43,517 nt of DNA from Bifidobacterium breve (GCA_945862505.1 CAMAYJ010000010.1:1-43517), one strand, 5' to 3'. Positions 1-7,411 are shown, numbered from the stretch's first letter. Numbers and translations are program-made. Notes: generated from the sequence alone by a model not told the origin.

Positions 1-972
1 GGTTCGCTTTCACAGGTATTTACTCCGTTCTTTCGCGTTTGGGAACGAACGGCATGGTCGCCCTGGCCTACGCAGGGACAGGCAGAGATCACTGCAGATC
101 CCGGCGATGGAATTCCTCAGCCCGATCGGCCGTATCCGCTGCTCGATGGTGAAACGGGCGATGCCGCTCTTGCCGGTGAACGTGGCGCGCAGGCTCGCCT
201 CGATCTTGCCATTGCTCGAGCAGATTCTTACGACGGAGATCGCAACACGCCTTCGATCCTTGGAACATCGCAACTTTCGGTTGACCTTCGCTTTGGAACG
301 CTGTCACCGCGTTTGATCGCTCAGGTTGTGGGCGAGTCAAGCGCTGGTCGTGCGGCTCTCGTGCGCCAACTTGCCTGGCGTGATTGGTATGCGCATCTGC
401 TTTTCGCAACACCAACGCTTGTCGATCAACCCATGAAGCCCCAGTACGCAGCAATTCAGTGGCGGCAGGATGACAAGAGTTTCGAAGCATGGAAGAACGG
501 ACTCACGGGCTATCCGTTTGTCGACGCAGGTATGCGTCAACTGAAAGAGTCCGGCTGGATGCACAACCGCGTGCGCATGGTTACGGCCTCGTTTCTTGTG
601 AAGAATCTGCTCATCGATTGGCGCCGTGGTGAGCGATATTTCCGCCATGTACTGCTTGATGCTGACGTTTCCCAGAACGTTGGAAACTGGCAATGGGTTG
701 CGGGCACTGGTCCCGACGCGTCGCCTTACAACCGTGTCTTTAACCCGGTGCTCCAGGGCCAACGATTTGATTCCGAGGGTGACTACATCCGTCGTTGGGT
801 GCCCGAACTTGCAGGTCTCGATGCAACAGCCGTTCATGAACCATGGGCGATTGGTCCCCTTGAACTTGCAGCCGCTGGTGTTGAACTTGGAACCGACTAT
901 CCGGAACCGATTGTTGATCTCGCGTTTAGTCGCGGTCGGGTGCTTGACGCGTACGGAGCAGTCAAGCGTTAA
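1..972 (+). CDS. Deoxyribodipyrimidine photolyase / cryptochrome family, C-terminal part (5' end cut by window)
   Basis: The frame is open from base 1 to the TAA at 970-972, so the start lies before the window and about 323 residues are seen. They cover the FAD-binding, all-helical domain of the photolyase/cryptochrome family. Recognisable pieces are VFTPFFRVW near the beginning, the LRFGTLSPR segment, QLAWRDWYAHLLF, and the strongly conserved NWQWVAGTGPDASPYNRVFNP stretch that lines the FAD and lesion pocket. The family repairs UV-induced cyclobutane pyrimidine dimers using light. The N-terminal antenna domain is not in view, so class and antenna pigment cannot be judged. The gene converges on the whiB-like gene, with three bases between the stop codons. 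A later ATG-less start inside the window is unlikely because homology continues to base 1. Confidence 0.93.
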   Translation, partial: GSLSQVFTPFFRVWERTAWSPWPTQGQAEITADPGDGIPQPDRPYPLLDGETGDAALAGERGAQARLDLAIARADSYDGDRNTPSILGTSQLSVDLRFGTLSPRLIAQVVGESSAGRAALVRQLAWRDWYAHLLFATPTLVDQPMKPQYAAIQWRQDDKSFEAWKNGLTGYPFVDAGMRQLKESGWMHNRVRMVTASFLVKNLLIDWRRGERYFRHVLLDADVSQNVGNWQWVAGTGPDASPYNRVFNPVLQGQRFDSEGDYIRRWVPELAGLDATAVHEPWAIGPLELAAAGVELGTDYPEPIVDLAFSRGRVLDAYGAVKR

Positions 973-975
973 CGA

Positions 976-1278
976 TTACGAAGCACGTGCAGCGTCTTGT
1001 ACTGATCGGCGACTAATCGAGCGAGGAGAGTGACCAGCAGCGGCGCGCTGCTCTTCGTTTTCGCCACCCCAGAATCCGTTCTCGCGGTTGTCTCGAGCGA
1101 GTTCACGACACGCAATGTTGACCGGACAACCATCACACATTGCTTTGGCCGCGACTTCGCGGCGTACACGGCGTTCGGGTCGCTCTCCTGCAACCCCGAA
1201 CAACAAAGTGGTTCGACCCTTGCACGAAGCGTGATCCATCCATTCGGGTCGGGCAGTTGCGAGCAGTGTGGATTCCAT
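976..1278 (-). CDS. WhiB-family iron-sulfur transcriptional regulator
   Basis: About 100 residues with the WhiB signature: an isolated Cys in the ASCKG segment, then CDGCPVNIAC (CxxCx5C), giving the four ligands of a [4Fe-4S] cluster, followed by the GFWGG turn and a basic C-terminal tail (RSISRRS) of the kind that contacts DNA. WhiB proteins occur in Actinobacteria and their phages and act with the housekeeping sigma factor in redox, stress or developmental control. I choose the ATG at 1276-1278 because GGAG lies 7 bases upstream on the minus strand and the length suits the family. The frame is open up to 1395, which would add a 39-residue tail without conserved features. Which WhiB subclass this is cannot be decided. 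An inverted repeat lies about 55 bases upstream. Confidence 0.9.
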   Translation of the reverse strand: MESTLLATARPEWMDHASCKGRTTLLFGVAGERPERRVRREVAAKAMCDGCPVNIACRELARDNRENGFWGGENEEQRAAAGHSPRSISRRSVQDAARAS

Positions 1279-1320
1279 GTCGACTCCAGTGGGGTAGGTG
1301 CACCGAGGGAACAGCAGGTA

Positions 1321-1345
1321 AGCACTTTTGAATTTAGTGCTAAAT
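1321..1345 (-). promoter_or_regulatory. Overlapping inverted repeats upstream of the whiB-like gene
   Basis: Two inverted repeats share bases: AGCACT (1321-1326) with AGTGCT (1336-1341), and ATTTAG (1332-1337) with CTAAAT (1340-1345). They form an AT-rich island in GC-rich surroundings, 45-70 bases before the chosen whiB start. On the minus strand a TAAATT hexamer (TANNNT, actinobacterial -10 type) falls within them. This could be an operator over the whiB promoter. No matching -35 box is evident, and the role is inferred. Confidence 0.35.
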
Positions 1346-1433
1346 CCTCTGGCTTCCACTCGGAATCTTGGGAGAATGCCTGTGTCATCGGCCACAGGCC
1401 TGATTGCCGGGGATCGGCCGTGGATCGGCAGGG

Positions 1434-1460
1434 TTGAGAAGTAGGCGTGGCCCCTAGGCT
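1434..1460 (+). promoter_or_regulatory. Likely promoter of the hem operon, near-leaderless
   Basis: TTGAGA (1434-1439) and TAGGCT (1455-1460) resemble -35 and -10 boxes, 15 bases apart (slightly short). The GTG start codon begins 7 bases after the -10 box, the arrangement expected for leaderless transcripts, which are common in Actinobacteria. No Shine-Dalgarno sequence is seen before the GTG, which agrees with this reading. Confidence 0.45.
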
Positions 1461-1466
1461 CAGCTC

Positions 1467-3002
1467 GTGACTGTGTTTCTCGTGGGAGCCGGACCGGGTG
1501 ATCCGGGGTTACTGACCGTGCGTGGGGCTGAGGCCCTGGCCATGGCCGATGTTGTGGTCTTTGATCGGCTTTCGGTTGGCGCGCTGCTTGGACTCGCCCC
1601 GCTCGCTGCCGAACAGATCAGTGTGGCGAAATCTGCTGGTCAGGCCGTTATGGCCCAGGACGACATCAACGAGCTCTTGATAGAGAAGGCAAGGCAGGGC
1701 AAGACCGTCGTCAGGCTCAAAGGCGGAGATCCGTTCGTTTTCGCCCGCGGAGGCGAGGAAGCCGCGGCGCTCGCAGCGGCCGGTATCCATTACGAGGTAG
1801 TGCCCGGCGTGACCTCCGCGATCGCAGTTCCGGCCTATGCCGGAATCCCCGTGACGCTGCGCCACTCATCAACCTCGTTCACCGTGATCACCGGTCATGA
1901 GGATCCCGACAAGGGCGACGAGGTCAATTGGGAAGCCGCCGCTCAATTGGGCGGAACCATCATCATCCTCATGGGGGTTGGGCGACTGTCAAAAATTGTT
2001 GATCGTCTCTTGGCCGGTGGCCTCGCGCCCGACACTCCAGCAGCGGCGATTCGATGGGGAACACGTCCGGAGCAACACACGGTCCGGTCAACGCTTTCGG
2101 CGATCGCTAGCGAACCACTCGAATCGCCGAGCGTCATTGTGGTTGGTCAAGTGGCAGCGATGGACCTTTCGTGGTTCGAATCTCGTCCGCTTTTTGGCAA
2201 GAAGGTGATCGTTACGCGACCGCGGCATCAATCGTCGGTGCTCGCTGATCGTTTGCGCGATGAAGGTGCCGAAGCGCTCATGGTGCCAACAATCGAAATC
2301 GTCGATCCCACCGATCAAGGTGCAGCGCTTCGCTCATCGATCGATCATCTTTCGTCCTATGATTGGTTGGTTCTGACGTCTGCGAACGGTGCGTTGCGGT
2401 TCTGTGAGTTGTTGCGAGATGGACGCGATCTCGCTGGTGTGAAAATTGCTGCCATCGGCCCGGGTACGGCGGAAGTTCTTGCTGACTTCAACCTCATTGC
2501 CGATCTGGTGCCCGAGCGATTTATTGCTGAGTCGTTGCTGGAAGCATTTCCATTGCCAAGTGAAACCGATCTACGTCGTGTGTTGCTTGCTCGAGCAGAA
2601 GTAGCACGAGATGTTCTTCCTGATGGTCTTCGCGATCTTGGTTGGCGAGTCGATGTTGTTGATGCGTACAGAACAATCCCTGTTGAACCCAACCACGAAG
2701 AACGCGAGCGCATCACTCAAGCCGACATCGTCACGTTCACGTCGTCGTCGACTGTAGAAAATTGGATCGCCGCTTTCGGAAGCGACACACTGCCAAAATT
2801 GGTTGCGTGCATCGGTCCCATCACCGCCGATACTGCGCACCGTGCCGGGCTTCGAGTCGACGTCATTGCCGAGGTGCATACGATCGATGGACTCGTTGAT
2901 GCCCTCGTTGAACGGGTCGCTCACCCCGATGCACCAAAGTCGACAGTGCGTCGACGCACCAGTCGTGGTCCCCGATTCGGCCGCAAACCGCGGCGTGCCT
3001 AG
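1467..3002 (+). CDS. cobA/hemD: Fused uroporphyrinogen-III C-methyltransferase / uroporphyrinogen-III synthase
   Basis: A 511-residue two-domain enzyme. Residues 1 to about 240 are a SUMT (CobA) domain: VGAGPGDPGLLTVRGAEAL at the N terminus, GDPFVFARGGEE, and VPGVTSAIAVPAYAGIPVT, the SAM- and substrate-binding motifs. It methylates uroporphyrinogen III to precorrin-2, towards sirohaem and cobalamin. Residues about 245-490 are a HemD domain (FGKKVIVTRP, LTSANGA, FTSSSTVENW), which cyclises hydroxymethylbilane to uroporphyrinogen III. The fusion is common in Actinobacteria and Firmicutes. The last 25 residues form a strongly basic tail (RRRTSRGPRFGRKPRR). The start is a GTG with no clear ribosome site; a second GTG two codons later is possible. 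hemB follows after 11 bases. hemA and hemC, often beside it, are not in the window. Confidence 0.93.
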   Translation: MTVFLVGAGPGDPGLLTVRGAEALAMADVVVFDRLSVGALLGLAPLAAEQISVAKSAGQAVMAQDDINELLIEKARQGKTVVRLKGGDPFVFARGGEEAAALAAAGIHYEVVPGVTSAIAVPAYAGIPVTLRHSSTSFTVITGHEDPDKGDEVNWEAAAQLGGTIIILMGVGRLSKIVDRLLAGGLAPDTPAAAIRWGTRPEQHTVRSTLSAIASEPLESPSVIVVGQVAAMDLSWFESRPLFGKKVIVTRPRHQSSVLADRLRDEGAEALMVPTIEIVDPTDQGAALRSSIDHLSSYDWLVLTSANGALRFCELLRDGRDLAGVKIAAIGPGTAEVLADFNLIADLVPERFIAESLLEAFPLPSETDLRRVLLARAEVARDVLPDGLRDLGWRVDVVDAYRTIPVEPNHEERERITQADIVTFTSSSTVENWIAAFGSDTLPKLVACIGPITADTAHRAGLRVDVIAEVHTIDGLVDALVERVAHPDAPKSTVRRRTSRGPRFGRKPRRA

Positions 3003-3013
3003 GCTCTGCGTCG

Positions 3014-3997
3014 ATGAGTTTCCCGCAACGTCGACTTCGACGGCTTCGTCGCACTCCGGCTCTTCGCCGGTTGGTGGCTGAAACACGTCTCTCTCCCGAT
3101 GATTTCATCGCGCCGTTATTCGTGCGTGAAGGGATCACCGAGCCTCAACCGATTGCTTCGATTCCTGGCATTGTCCAACACACGCTCGGGTCGCTCCGTG
3201 CCGAAGTCGCCGACCTTGTTGGGCTGGGTGTGCCAGGCGTCATTCTCTTTGGCATCCCAGAACACAAGGACGAGGTTGGTTCCGGAGCATGGGATCCAAA
3301 TGGAATTGTTCAGGTCGCATTGCGAGAATTACGCGACACGTTCGGCGATCGCGTTGTGCTCATCACCGACCTCTGTCTTGATGAATACACCTCGCACGGT
3401 CACTGTGGCGTTCTCGATGGACGCGGAAGTGTCGACAACGACGCCACTCTCGATCTTTACGCGAAGGTCGCTCTTGCTCAAGCCACTGCGGGCGCCGATA
3501 TCGTTGCTCCTTCAGGGATGATGGATGGTGCTGTTGCCGCAATCCGTAGCGCACTTGACGGCGGAAATTTCCTCGAAACCGCGATCATGGGGTACTCAGC
3601 GAAGTACGCGTCGGCTCTTTACGGTCCATTCCGCGATGCAGTCGATGTCACCATCGAAGGCGGCGGTGACCGCAAGGGGTATCAACAAGATCCCGCTAAC
3701 GCCCGTGAATCGCTTGAAGAGATTCGCCAAGATCTGCTTGAAGGCGCCGATATTGTGATGGTGAAGCCAGCGATGTCCTATCTCGACATCATTGCGAGGG
3801 CGCGTCAAGAAGTCCACGCTCCCATTGCGGCATACCACGTGTCTGGCGAATACGCGATGGTGAAAGCTGCCGCTGAACGCGGATGGATCGATGGCGACGC
3901 AGTCGCAATTGAACACCTGACTTCAATCCGGCGAGCTGGCGCTGACATGATCCTCACCTACTTTGCGCGCGAAGTCGCCGAACTTCTTAACGATTGA
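3014..3997 (+). CDS. hemB: Delta-aminolevulinic acid dehydratase (porphobilinogen synthase)
   Basis: 327 residues, normal family length. The enzyme condenses two 5-aminolevulinate molecules to porphobilinogen in the cytoplasm. The two Schiff-base lysines are visible: Lys197 in MGYSAKYAS and Lys251 in VMVKPAMSYLD. The metal-site loop reads DLCLDEYTSHGHCG (residues 119-132): the first and third Cys of the zinc triad are kept (Cys121, Cys131) but the middle one is Asp123, a mixed form between zinc-type and magnesium-type enzymes that I believe is usual in Actinobacteria. The gene lies between cobA/hemD and hemL, spaced by 11 and 4 bases, as part of one operon. The ATG start is preceded by the same nine bases, CCTAGGCTC, found before the cobA/hemD start. 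Confidence 0.97.
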   Translation: MSFPQRRLRRLRRTPALRRLVAETRLSPDDFIAPLFVREGITEPQPIASIPGIVQHTLGSLRAEVADLVGLGVPGVILFGIPEHKDEVGSGAWDPNGIVQVALRELRDTFGDRVVLITDLCLDEYTSHGHCGVLDGRGSVDNDATLDLYAKVALAQATAGADIVAPSGMMDGAVAAIRSALDGGNFLETAIMGYSAKYASALYGPFRDAVDVTIEGGGDRKGYQQDPANARESLEEIRQDLLEGADIVMVKPAMSYLDIIARARQEVHAPIAAYHVSGEYAMVKAAAERGWIDGDAVAIEHLTSIRRAGADMILTYFAREVAELLND

Positions 3998-4001
3998 GAT
4001 C

Positions 4002-5267
4002 ATGAAACAAACAAACGAATCGTTGTTCGAACGTGGTCAACGCGTCATCCCCGGTGGCGTGAATTCTCCAGTGCGGGCGTTTCGCTCTGTCGGCGGAACT
4101 CCGTACTTTGTTGCGAGTGGAAGCGGCGCACGAGTAACTGACGTTGAAGGAACGACGTTCCTTGATCTCGTTCAGAGCTACGGGGCGATCATCGCTGGTC
4201 ATGCTCATCCGAAGATCATCGAAGCGATCCAGAAAGCAGCAACCGACGGAACATCGTTTGGTGCGCCTACCCCTCGTGAAGTCGAATTAGCCGAAGCAAT
4301 CAACGAACGCGTTCCGTCATGTGAAAAGTTGCGCATGGTGAACAGCGGGACCGAAGCAACAATGAGTGCGATTCGCGTAGCGCGCGGTGCGACTGGTCGC
4401 CCAAAGATTCTCAAGTTCGCTGGCAACTATCACGGACACAGCGATGGGCTTCTTGTCTCTGGTGGAACAGCGATGGCTTCGCTTGGAATTCCTGCCTCGG
4501 CTGGGGTTACCGACAACGCGATTGCCGACACGATTGTTGCTCCCTACAACGTGGTCCCCACCCTTGACGACACCTTCGCTGCAGTCATTGTCGAACCGTG
4601 CGCAGCGAACATGGGACTCGTTCCGCCGGCACCCGGTTTCCTTGAAGGGTTGCGCGTCGAATGTGATCGTGTTGGCGCATTGCTCATCTTCGATGAGGTG
4701 ATTACAGGATTCCGTGTTGGACGCGGTGGAGCGCAACAACTTTTGGGCGTCAAACCTGATCTGACTGCATTCGGAAAGATCATCGGTGGGGGATTGCCTG
4801 TCGGTGCATTCGGTGGTCGCGCCGACGTGATGGACAACCTTGCTCCTCTAGGTCCGGTGTACCAAGCGGGAACGTTGTCGGGAAACCCACTGGCAACCGC
4901 AGCAGGTCTCGCTGCGCTTTCACTGCTCGATGACGACGCCTATGCACTGATCGAATCGCGCGCTGAATGTCTCGCCGGTTCACTTGCGAACGCCTTCGGG
5001 TCTGCGGGTGTAACCGTTTGTGTCCAGCGCTTTGCATCGCTTGTTGGATTGTTCTTCGGCGCCACCGCGCCAACTGACTACGTGAGTGCGCGCACAACCG
5101 ATGAAGCGTTGTATGCATTGTTCTTCCACGAACTTCTTGATCGCGGCGTCGCGATTGCGCCAGGCGCGTACGAAATCATGTTCCCGGGCCTCGCTCACGA
5201 CGACCAAGTTCTCACCGCGATTAGCGATGCTGCGCATGAGGCCGCTGTTGCGGTCGCGTCACGCTGA
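4002..5267 (+). CDS. hemL: Glutamate-1-semialdehyde 2,1-aminomutase
   Basis: 421 residues. The PLP enzyme turns glutamate-1-semialdehyde into 5-aminolevulinate, the C5 route to tetrapyrroles. The start ATG at 4002 gives the family N terminus (SLFERGQRVIPGGVNSPVR); an in-frame ATG at 3963 lies inside hemB and is rejected. Visible features: the MVNSGTEATMSAIRVARG phosphate-binding segment, IFDEVITGFR with the Asp that pairs with the PLP ring, and the PLP lysine Lys259 in TAFGKIIGGGLPVGAFGG. It begins 4 bases after hemB and ends the operon before a terminator hairpin. Its partner hemA (glutamyl-tRNA reductase) must be elsewhere. Confidence 0.97.
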   Translation: MKQTNESLFERGQRVIPGGVNSPVRAFRSVGGTPYFVASGSGARVTDVEGTTFLDLVQSYGAIIAGHAHPKIIEAIQKAATDGTSFGAPTPREVELAEAINERVPSCEKLRMVNSGTEATMSAIRVARGATGRPKILKFAGNYHGHSDGLLVSGGTAMASLGIPASAGVTDNAIADTIVAPYNVVPTLDDTFAAVIVEPCAANMGLVPPAPGFLEGLRVECDRVGALLIFDEVITGFRVGRGGAQQLLGVKPDLTAFGKIIGGGLPVGAFGGRADVMDNLAPLGPVYQAGTLSGNPLATAAGLAALSLLDDDAYALIESRAECLAGSLANAFGSAGVTVCVQRFASLVGLFFGATAPTDYVSARTTDEALYALFFHELLDRGVAIAPGAYEIMFPGLAHDDQVLTAISDAAHEAAVAVASR

Positions 5268-5290
5268 TTGAAGAACACGGAACGTGCAAG

Positions 5291-5316
5291 GACCCCGCCG
5301 AAGCGGGGCCCTTTTC
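5291..5316 (+). terminator. Rho-independent terminator of the hem operon
   Basis: CCCCGC (5293-5298) pairs with GCGGGG (5303-5308) around a CGAA loop, followed by CCC and TTTT (5312-5315). It lies 24 bases after hemL in the 70-base gap to the convergent cytochrome c gene. The T-run is on the plus strand only, so it serves hemL. Confidence 0.75.
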
Positions 5317-5337
5317 AAAACTGATTGAATCAAACGA

Positions 5338-6135
5338 TTACGACTTGCTACCGACCGGTGTCGTCCAATTCGGCTGAATGGTGAGTTTGCCGGTTGGATC
5401 AAAGAGCAGTTTGCCGTCAGGTGTGATGAGTTCGCCGGCAGCATCGAGCATCGGCTTTCCATCGGCATAAGTGATGTTGCCTTCGGCATCGACTGTGGTC
5501 TTGCCACCCGAAAGTGTTTCCCACTCGTAACGAACAACGGCGAGTAACTGGGCCTGGCTGAGGGACTTGTCGAAGTTCGGCATCGGATTGCCGTTGTAAC
5601 TCATCGTCTTGTGCTGTCCACCTGCACGAGCCGGGTCGCCATAGGGCGTGCCCGCGGGCCCGGTGCCATTCGAACCAATCCAGACAAACTCGAGTTGTCC
5701 GATGATGTCGGGGAAGGTGGCGACTAGGGCGCCGTCGGTCATCACACGTCCGACGCCACCGCCACCTCCAGCACCGTGACAGCCGGCGCAATTGGTGGCG
5801 AAGATCGCTTGACCTGTTGCAAGTTGTGATGGCTCACCATTTGACGAAGGCGAAAGGCCTCCGATGTAAATGACGGCCCACAGCGGCAGAAAAGCAAGCA
5901 CGGGCATGGCCCAGTAGGGGATCTTCTTCCGCTTGAGCGCAGCTTCGACATACGGCGGAACTGGTTCCGGCGCGGCCGCAGGGACAACGGCGGCAGGCGC
6001 AGCGGCCGCAGTGGCCTTCTCGATCGGGGCACTTTGGGCAGCAGGCGCGGCCTCGGTCGCGTCGGGGGATCCACCGTCGAGCGATGTCCGACGGTCTTTA
6101 GAGCGCTTGAGCAGGTGCTCGGGTACTTCGGTCAC
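5338..6135 (-). CDS. Membrane-anchored mono-haem cytochrome c
   Basis: 265 residues. A cytoplasmic N-terminal tail rich in Ala and Pro (1-65) is followed by one membrane segment (about 74-93) and an exported class I cytochrome c domain with the haem site CAGCH (Cys116, Cys119, His120). Met185 in NPMPNF is the likely sixth haem ligand. The C terminus (about 215-253) holds two to three copies of a short DxxGxxxxxDGK-type repeat. The start is a GTG at 6133-6135 with GGAGG 5 bases upstream. The N terminus, MTEVPEHLLKRS, closely matches that of the cytochrome b partner subunit at 8211. Divergent from the Rieske/cytochrome b genes, it probably carries electrons to or from that complex; this role is inferred from position. 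The exact subfamily is not recognised. Confidence 0.85.
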   Translation of the reverse strand: MTEVPEHLLKRSKDRRTSLDGGSPDATEAAPAAQSAPIEKATAAAAPAAVVPAAAPEPVPPYVEAALKRKKIPYWAMPVLAFLPLWAVIYIGGLSPSSNGEPSQLATGQAIFATNCAGCHGAGGGGGVGRVMTDGALVATFPDIIGQLEFVWIGSNGTGPAGTPYGDPARAGGQHKTMSYNGNPMPNFDKSLSQAQLLAVVRYEWETLSGGKTTVDAEGNITYADGKPMLDAAGELITPDGKLLFDPTGKLTIQPNWTTPVGSKS

Positions 6136-6433
6136 GGTTCCTCCGAAGCGGACGGGGAGTTATGGGAGCAGTGATCTTGGCGGGTTCGCCGGCGAAGCCG
6201 ACGGACACCTGCCGTAAGGAGTCAAACCTAGACGACGCGGAGAGCGCGGAGCCAAGTATGGGCTCTCGAATCTCGGTGTCTCGCAAAAATCTGTCCGGTG
6301 AAATGTCACCCCCTTGGATGTCTCAACTCCCCCGCGGCGGTGCTAGACAAGTGGGGCGCCATTCGGCATGTTCGGCATGGCAGAGTTACGTCCAGACCAT
6401 TTGTGCAAACGTTCACGAGGGAGGCCAACCCGG
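6136..6433. promoter_or_regulatory. Divergent control region between cytochrome c and the Rieske/cytochrome b genes
   Basis: About 298 bases, or 232 if the downstream gene starts at 6368. It must carry promoters for both directions, but I see no convincing -35/-10 pair. Visible elements: the perfect palindrome TTCGCCGGCGAA (6185-6196); an inverted repeat GGTGA-AATG-TCACC (6297-6310), a possible operator; and a perfect tandem 9-mer TTCGGCATG (6362-6370, 6371-6379). The GGAGG for the minus-strand cytochrome c and the GGGAGG for the plus-strand gene lie at the two ends. Confidence 0.5.
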
Positions 6434-6889
6434 GTGGTTGCGTTCATCGCATCGGTAATTGTGACGGTCCTCTTGACCGCACTTGTTATTCCGATGGCCA
6501 AGCGACGTCCAGTAGGTACACCGCTCACATGGGGTGAGGCAATGGTCGCCTCTGTGTATGCGTTTTTCCTTATGTTTTGGGCCTATGGGCTCGTCCCTCA
6601 TCTGTTTCTCACGTGGACGGACAATGAACTGGGGTGGCGTCCCGACAAACTTCTTTTTGGTCCCGGATCGATCCTCAAGCCTCAGGCTCTCGGGGGCTGG
6701 AGCCCAATCACGATCACTTACCAAACCATTCGCGATATCGCGGCGGTCTTGATCTATGTCGTCCTTCTCGGCGTGCAGATCGCCCTCTGGGTCTGGTGGC
6801 AAAACCGAGGCAAGCGAGCCGCTGCAGCGGAATCGGCGCAGGCAACCGCCACCTCCGAATACGGCCGACCCCTGGTTCGGAAGAGCTGA
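6434..6889 (+). CDS. Small membrane protein of the Rieske/cytochrome b gene cluster, function unknown
   Basis: About 151 residues from the GTG at 6434, which has GGGAGG about 10 bases upstream. An ATG at 6368 in the same frame would add 22 residues (MFGMAELRPDH...), and the choice is open. Three hydrophobic segments are seen: one at the N terminus (VVAFIASVIVTVLLTALVI), one around EAMVASVYAFFLMFWAYG, and one near the C terminus (AAVLIYVVLLGVQIALWVW), followed by a basic and Ala-rich tail. I see no haem or iron-sulfur motif and do not recognise the family. It ends 2 bases before the ferredoxin gene and leads the cytochrome b operon, so it may anchor the ferredoxin-like protein to the membrane complex. 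That is inference. Confidence 0.8.
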   Translation: MVAFIASVIVTVLLTALVIPMAKRRPVGTPLTWGEAMVASVYAFFLMFWAYGLVPHLFLTWTDNELGWRPDKLLFGPGSILKPQALGGWSPITITYQTIRDIAAVLIYVVLLGVQIALWVWWQNRGKRAAAAESAQATATSEYGRPLVRKS

Positions 6890-6891
6890 CC

Positions 6892-7308
6892 ATGGCCCGC
6901 ATTGACGCCAATCCTCCGATGCCCGAATTCCGCGACGATTACGTCCTGCGGGAAGTCGACGCGGAATGGCTGTCGAAGGCGGTCAAGCCCAAGCAATTCA
7001 TTCATATTGATCAGTCTGAGTGCATCACCTGCGAAGGCTGTGTCGATATTTGTCCCTGGAAGTGCATTCACCTGGTTCGCACTTCTTCCATTGACGAGGC
7101 CATCGGCACCGAAATGCCGGGGGATGACCCAGGCGACCATTCGGTCTTCCTCATTGACGACGATGTTTGTACCCGATGCGCACTTTGCGTCGACCGCTGT
7201 CCCACAGGTGTCATCATTCTCGGAAAGGTCGGCGCTGCGCCGGCCGATGGTGACTCCCACCAACGCACGGCCACCCATGGTTATGGGTACGGCATGCGCC
7301 TCGGTTAG
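6892..7308 (+). CDS. Two-cluster [4Fe-4S] ferredoxin-like protein (NuoI-like fold)
   Basis: 138 residues with two classic CxxCxxCxxxC motifs: Cys44, 47, 50, 54 (CITCEGCVDIC) and Cys93, 96, 99, 103 (CTRCALCVDRC), each expected to hold a [4Fe-4S] cluster. An extra Cys58 follows the first motif as in NuoI proteins, and 38 residues separate the motifs, so it looks more like a NuoI or membrane-complex ferredoxin subunit than a small soluble ferredoxin. The ATG at 6892 begins 2 bases after the membrane-protein gene. It lies upstream of cytochrome b, an unusual neighbour for a Rieske complex. It may deliver electrons to the cytochrome b complex or to the 11-subunit complex I. Its role is inferred only from context. 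Confidence 0.85.
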   Translation: MARIDANPPMPEFRDDYVLREVDAEWLSKAVKPKQFIHIDQSECITCEGCVDICPWKCIHLVRTSSIDEAIGTEMPGDDPGDHSVFLIDDDVCTRCALCVDRCPTGVIILGKVGAAPADGDSHQRTATHGYGYGMRLG

Positions 7309-7411
7309 TTCCAACTGTTTTTCCTTTGTTTTTCTGTCTTTCTGTCCAATCTGAACTCGAATCACCCTCCCGGGATCGATCATCGATTTCGGCTCACACG
7401 GAGTAACTGTC
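7309..7411. other. Intergenic region with a pyrimidine-rich tract before cytochrome b
   Basis: The 103-base gap starts with a T/C-rich run (about 7311-7350) and contains a short palindromic stretch ATCGATCATCGAT (7375-7387). GGAG at 7400-7403 is the ribosome site of the next gene. A perfect 6-bp hairpin (ACCCAT/ATGGGT, 7273-7288) lies inside the end of the ferredoxin gene, about 25 bases before the T-rich tract. Partial termination or an internal promoter is possible, but neither is convincing. Confidence 0.4.

Noticed and set aside
6297-6310. Calling the GGTGA/TCACC palindrome a Rex or CRP site
   Set aside because: The half-site spacing is 4 bases, not the 6 expected for those operators, so it is kept as an unassigned repeat.
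7273-7350. Terminator made of the ACCCAT/ATGGGT hairpin and the T-rich tract
   Set aside because: The hairpin lies inside the ferredoxin gene, has only 6 bp, and is about 25 bases away from the T-rich run.
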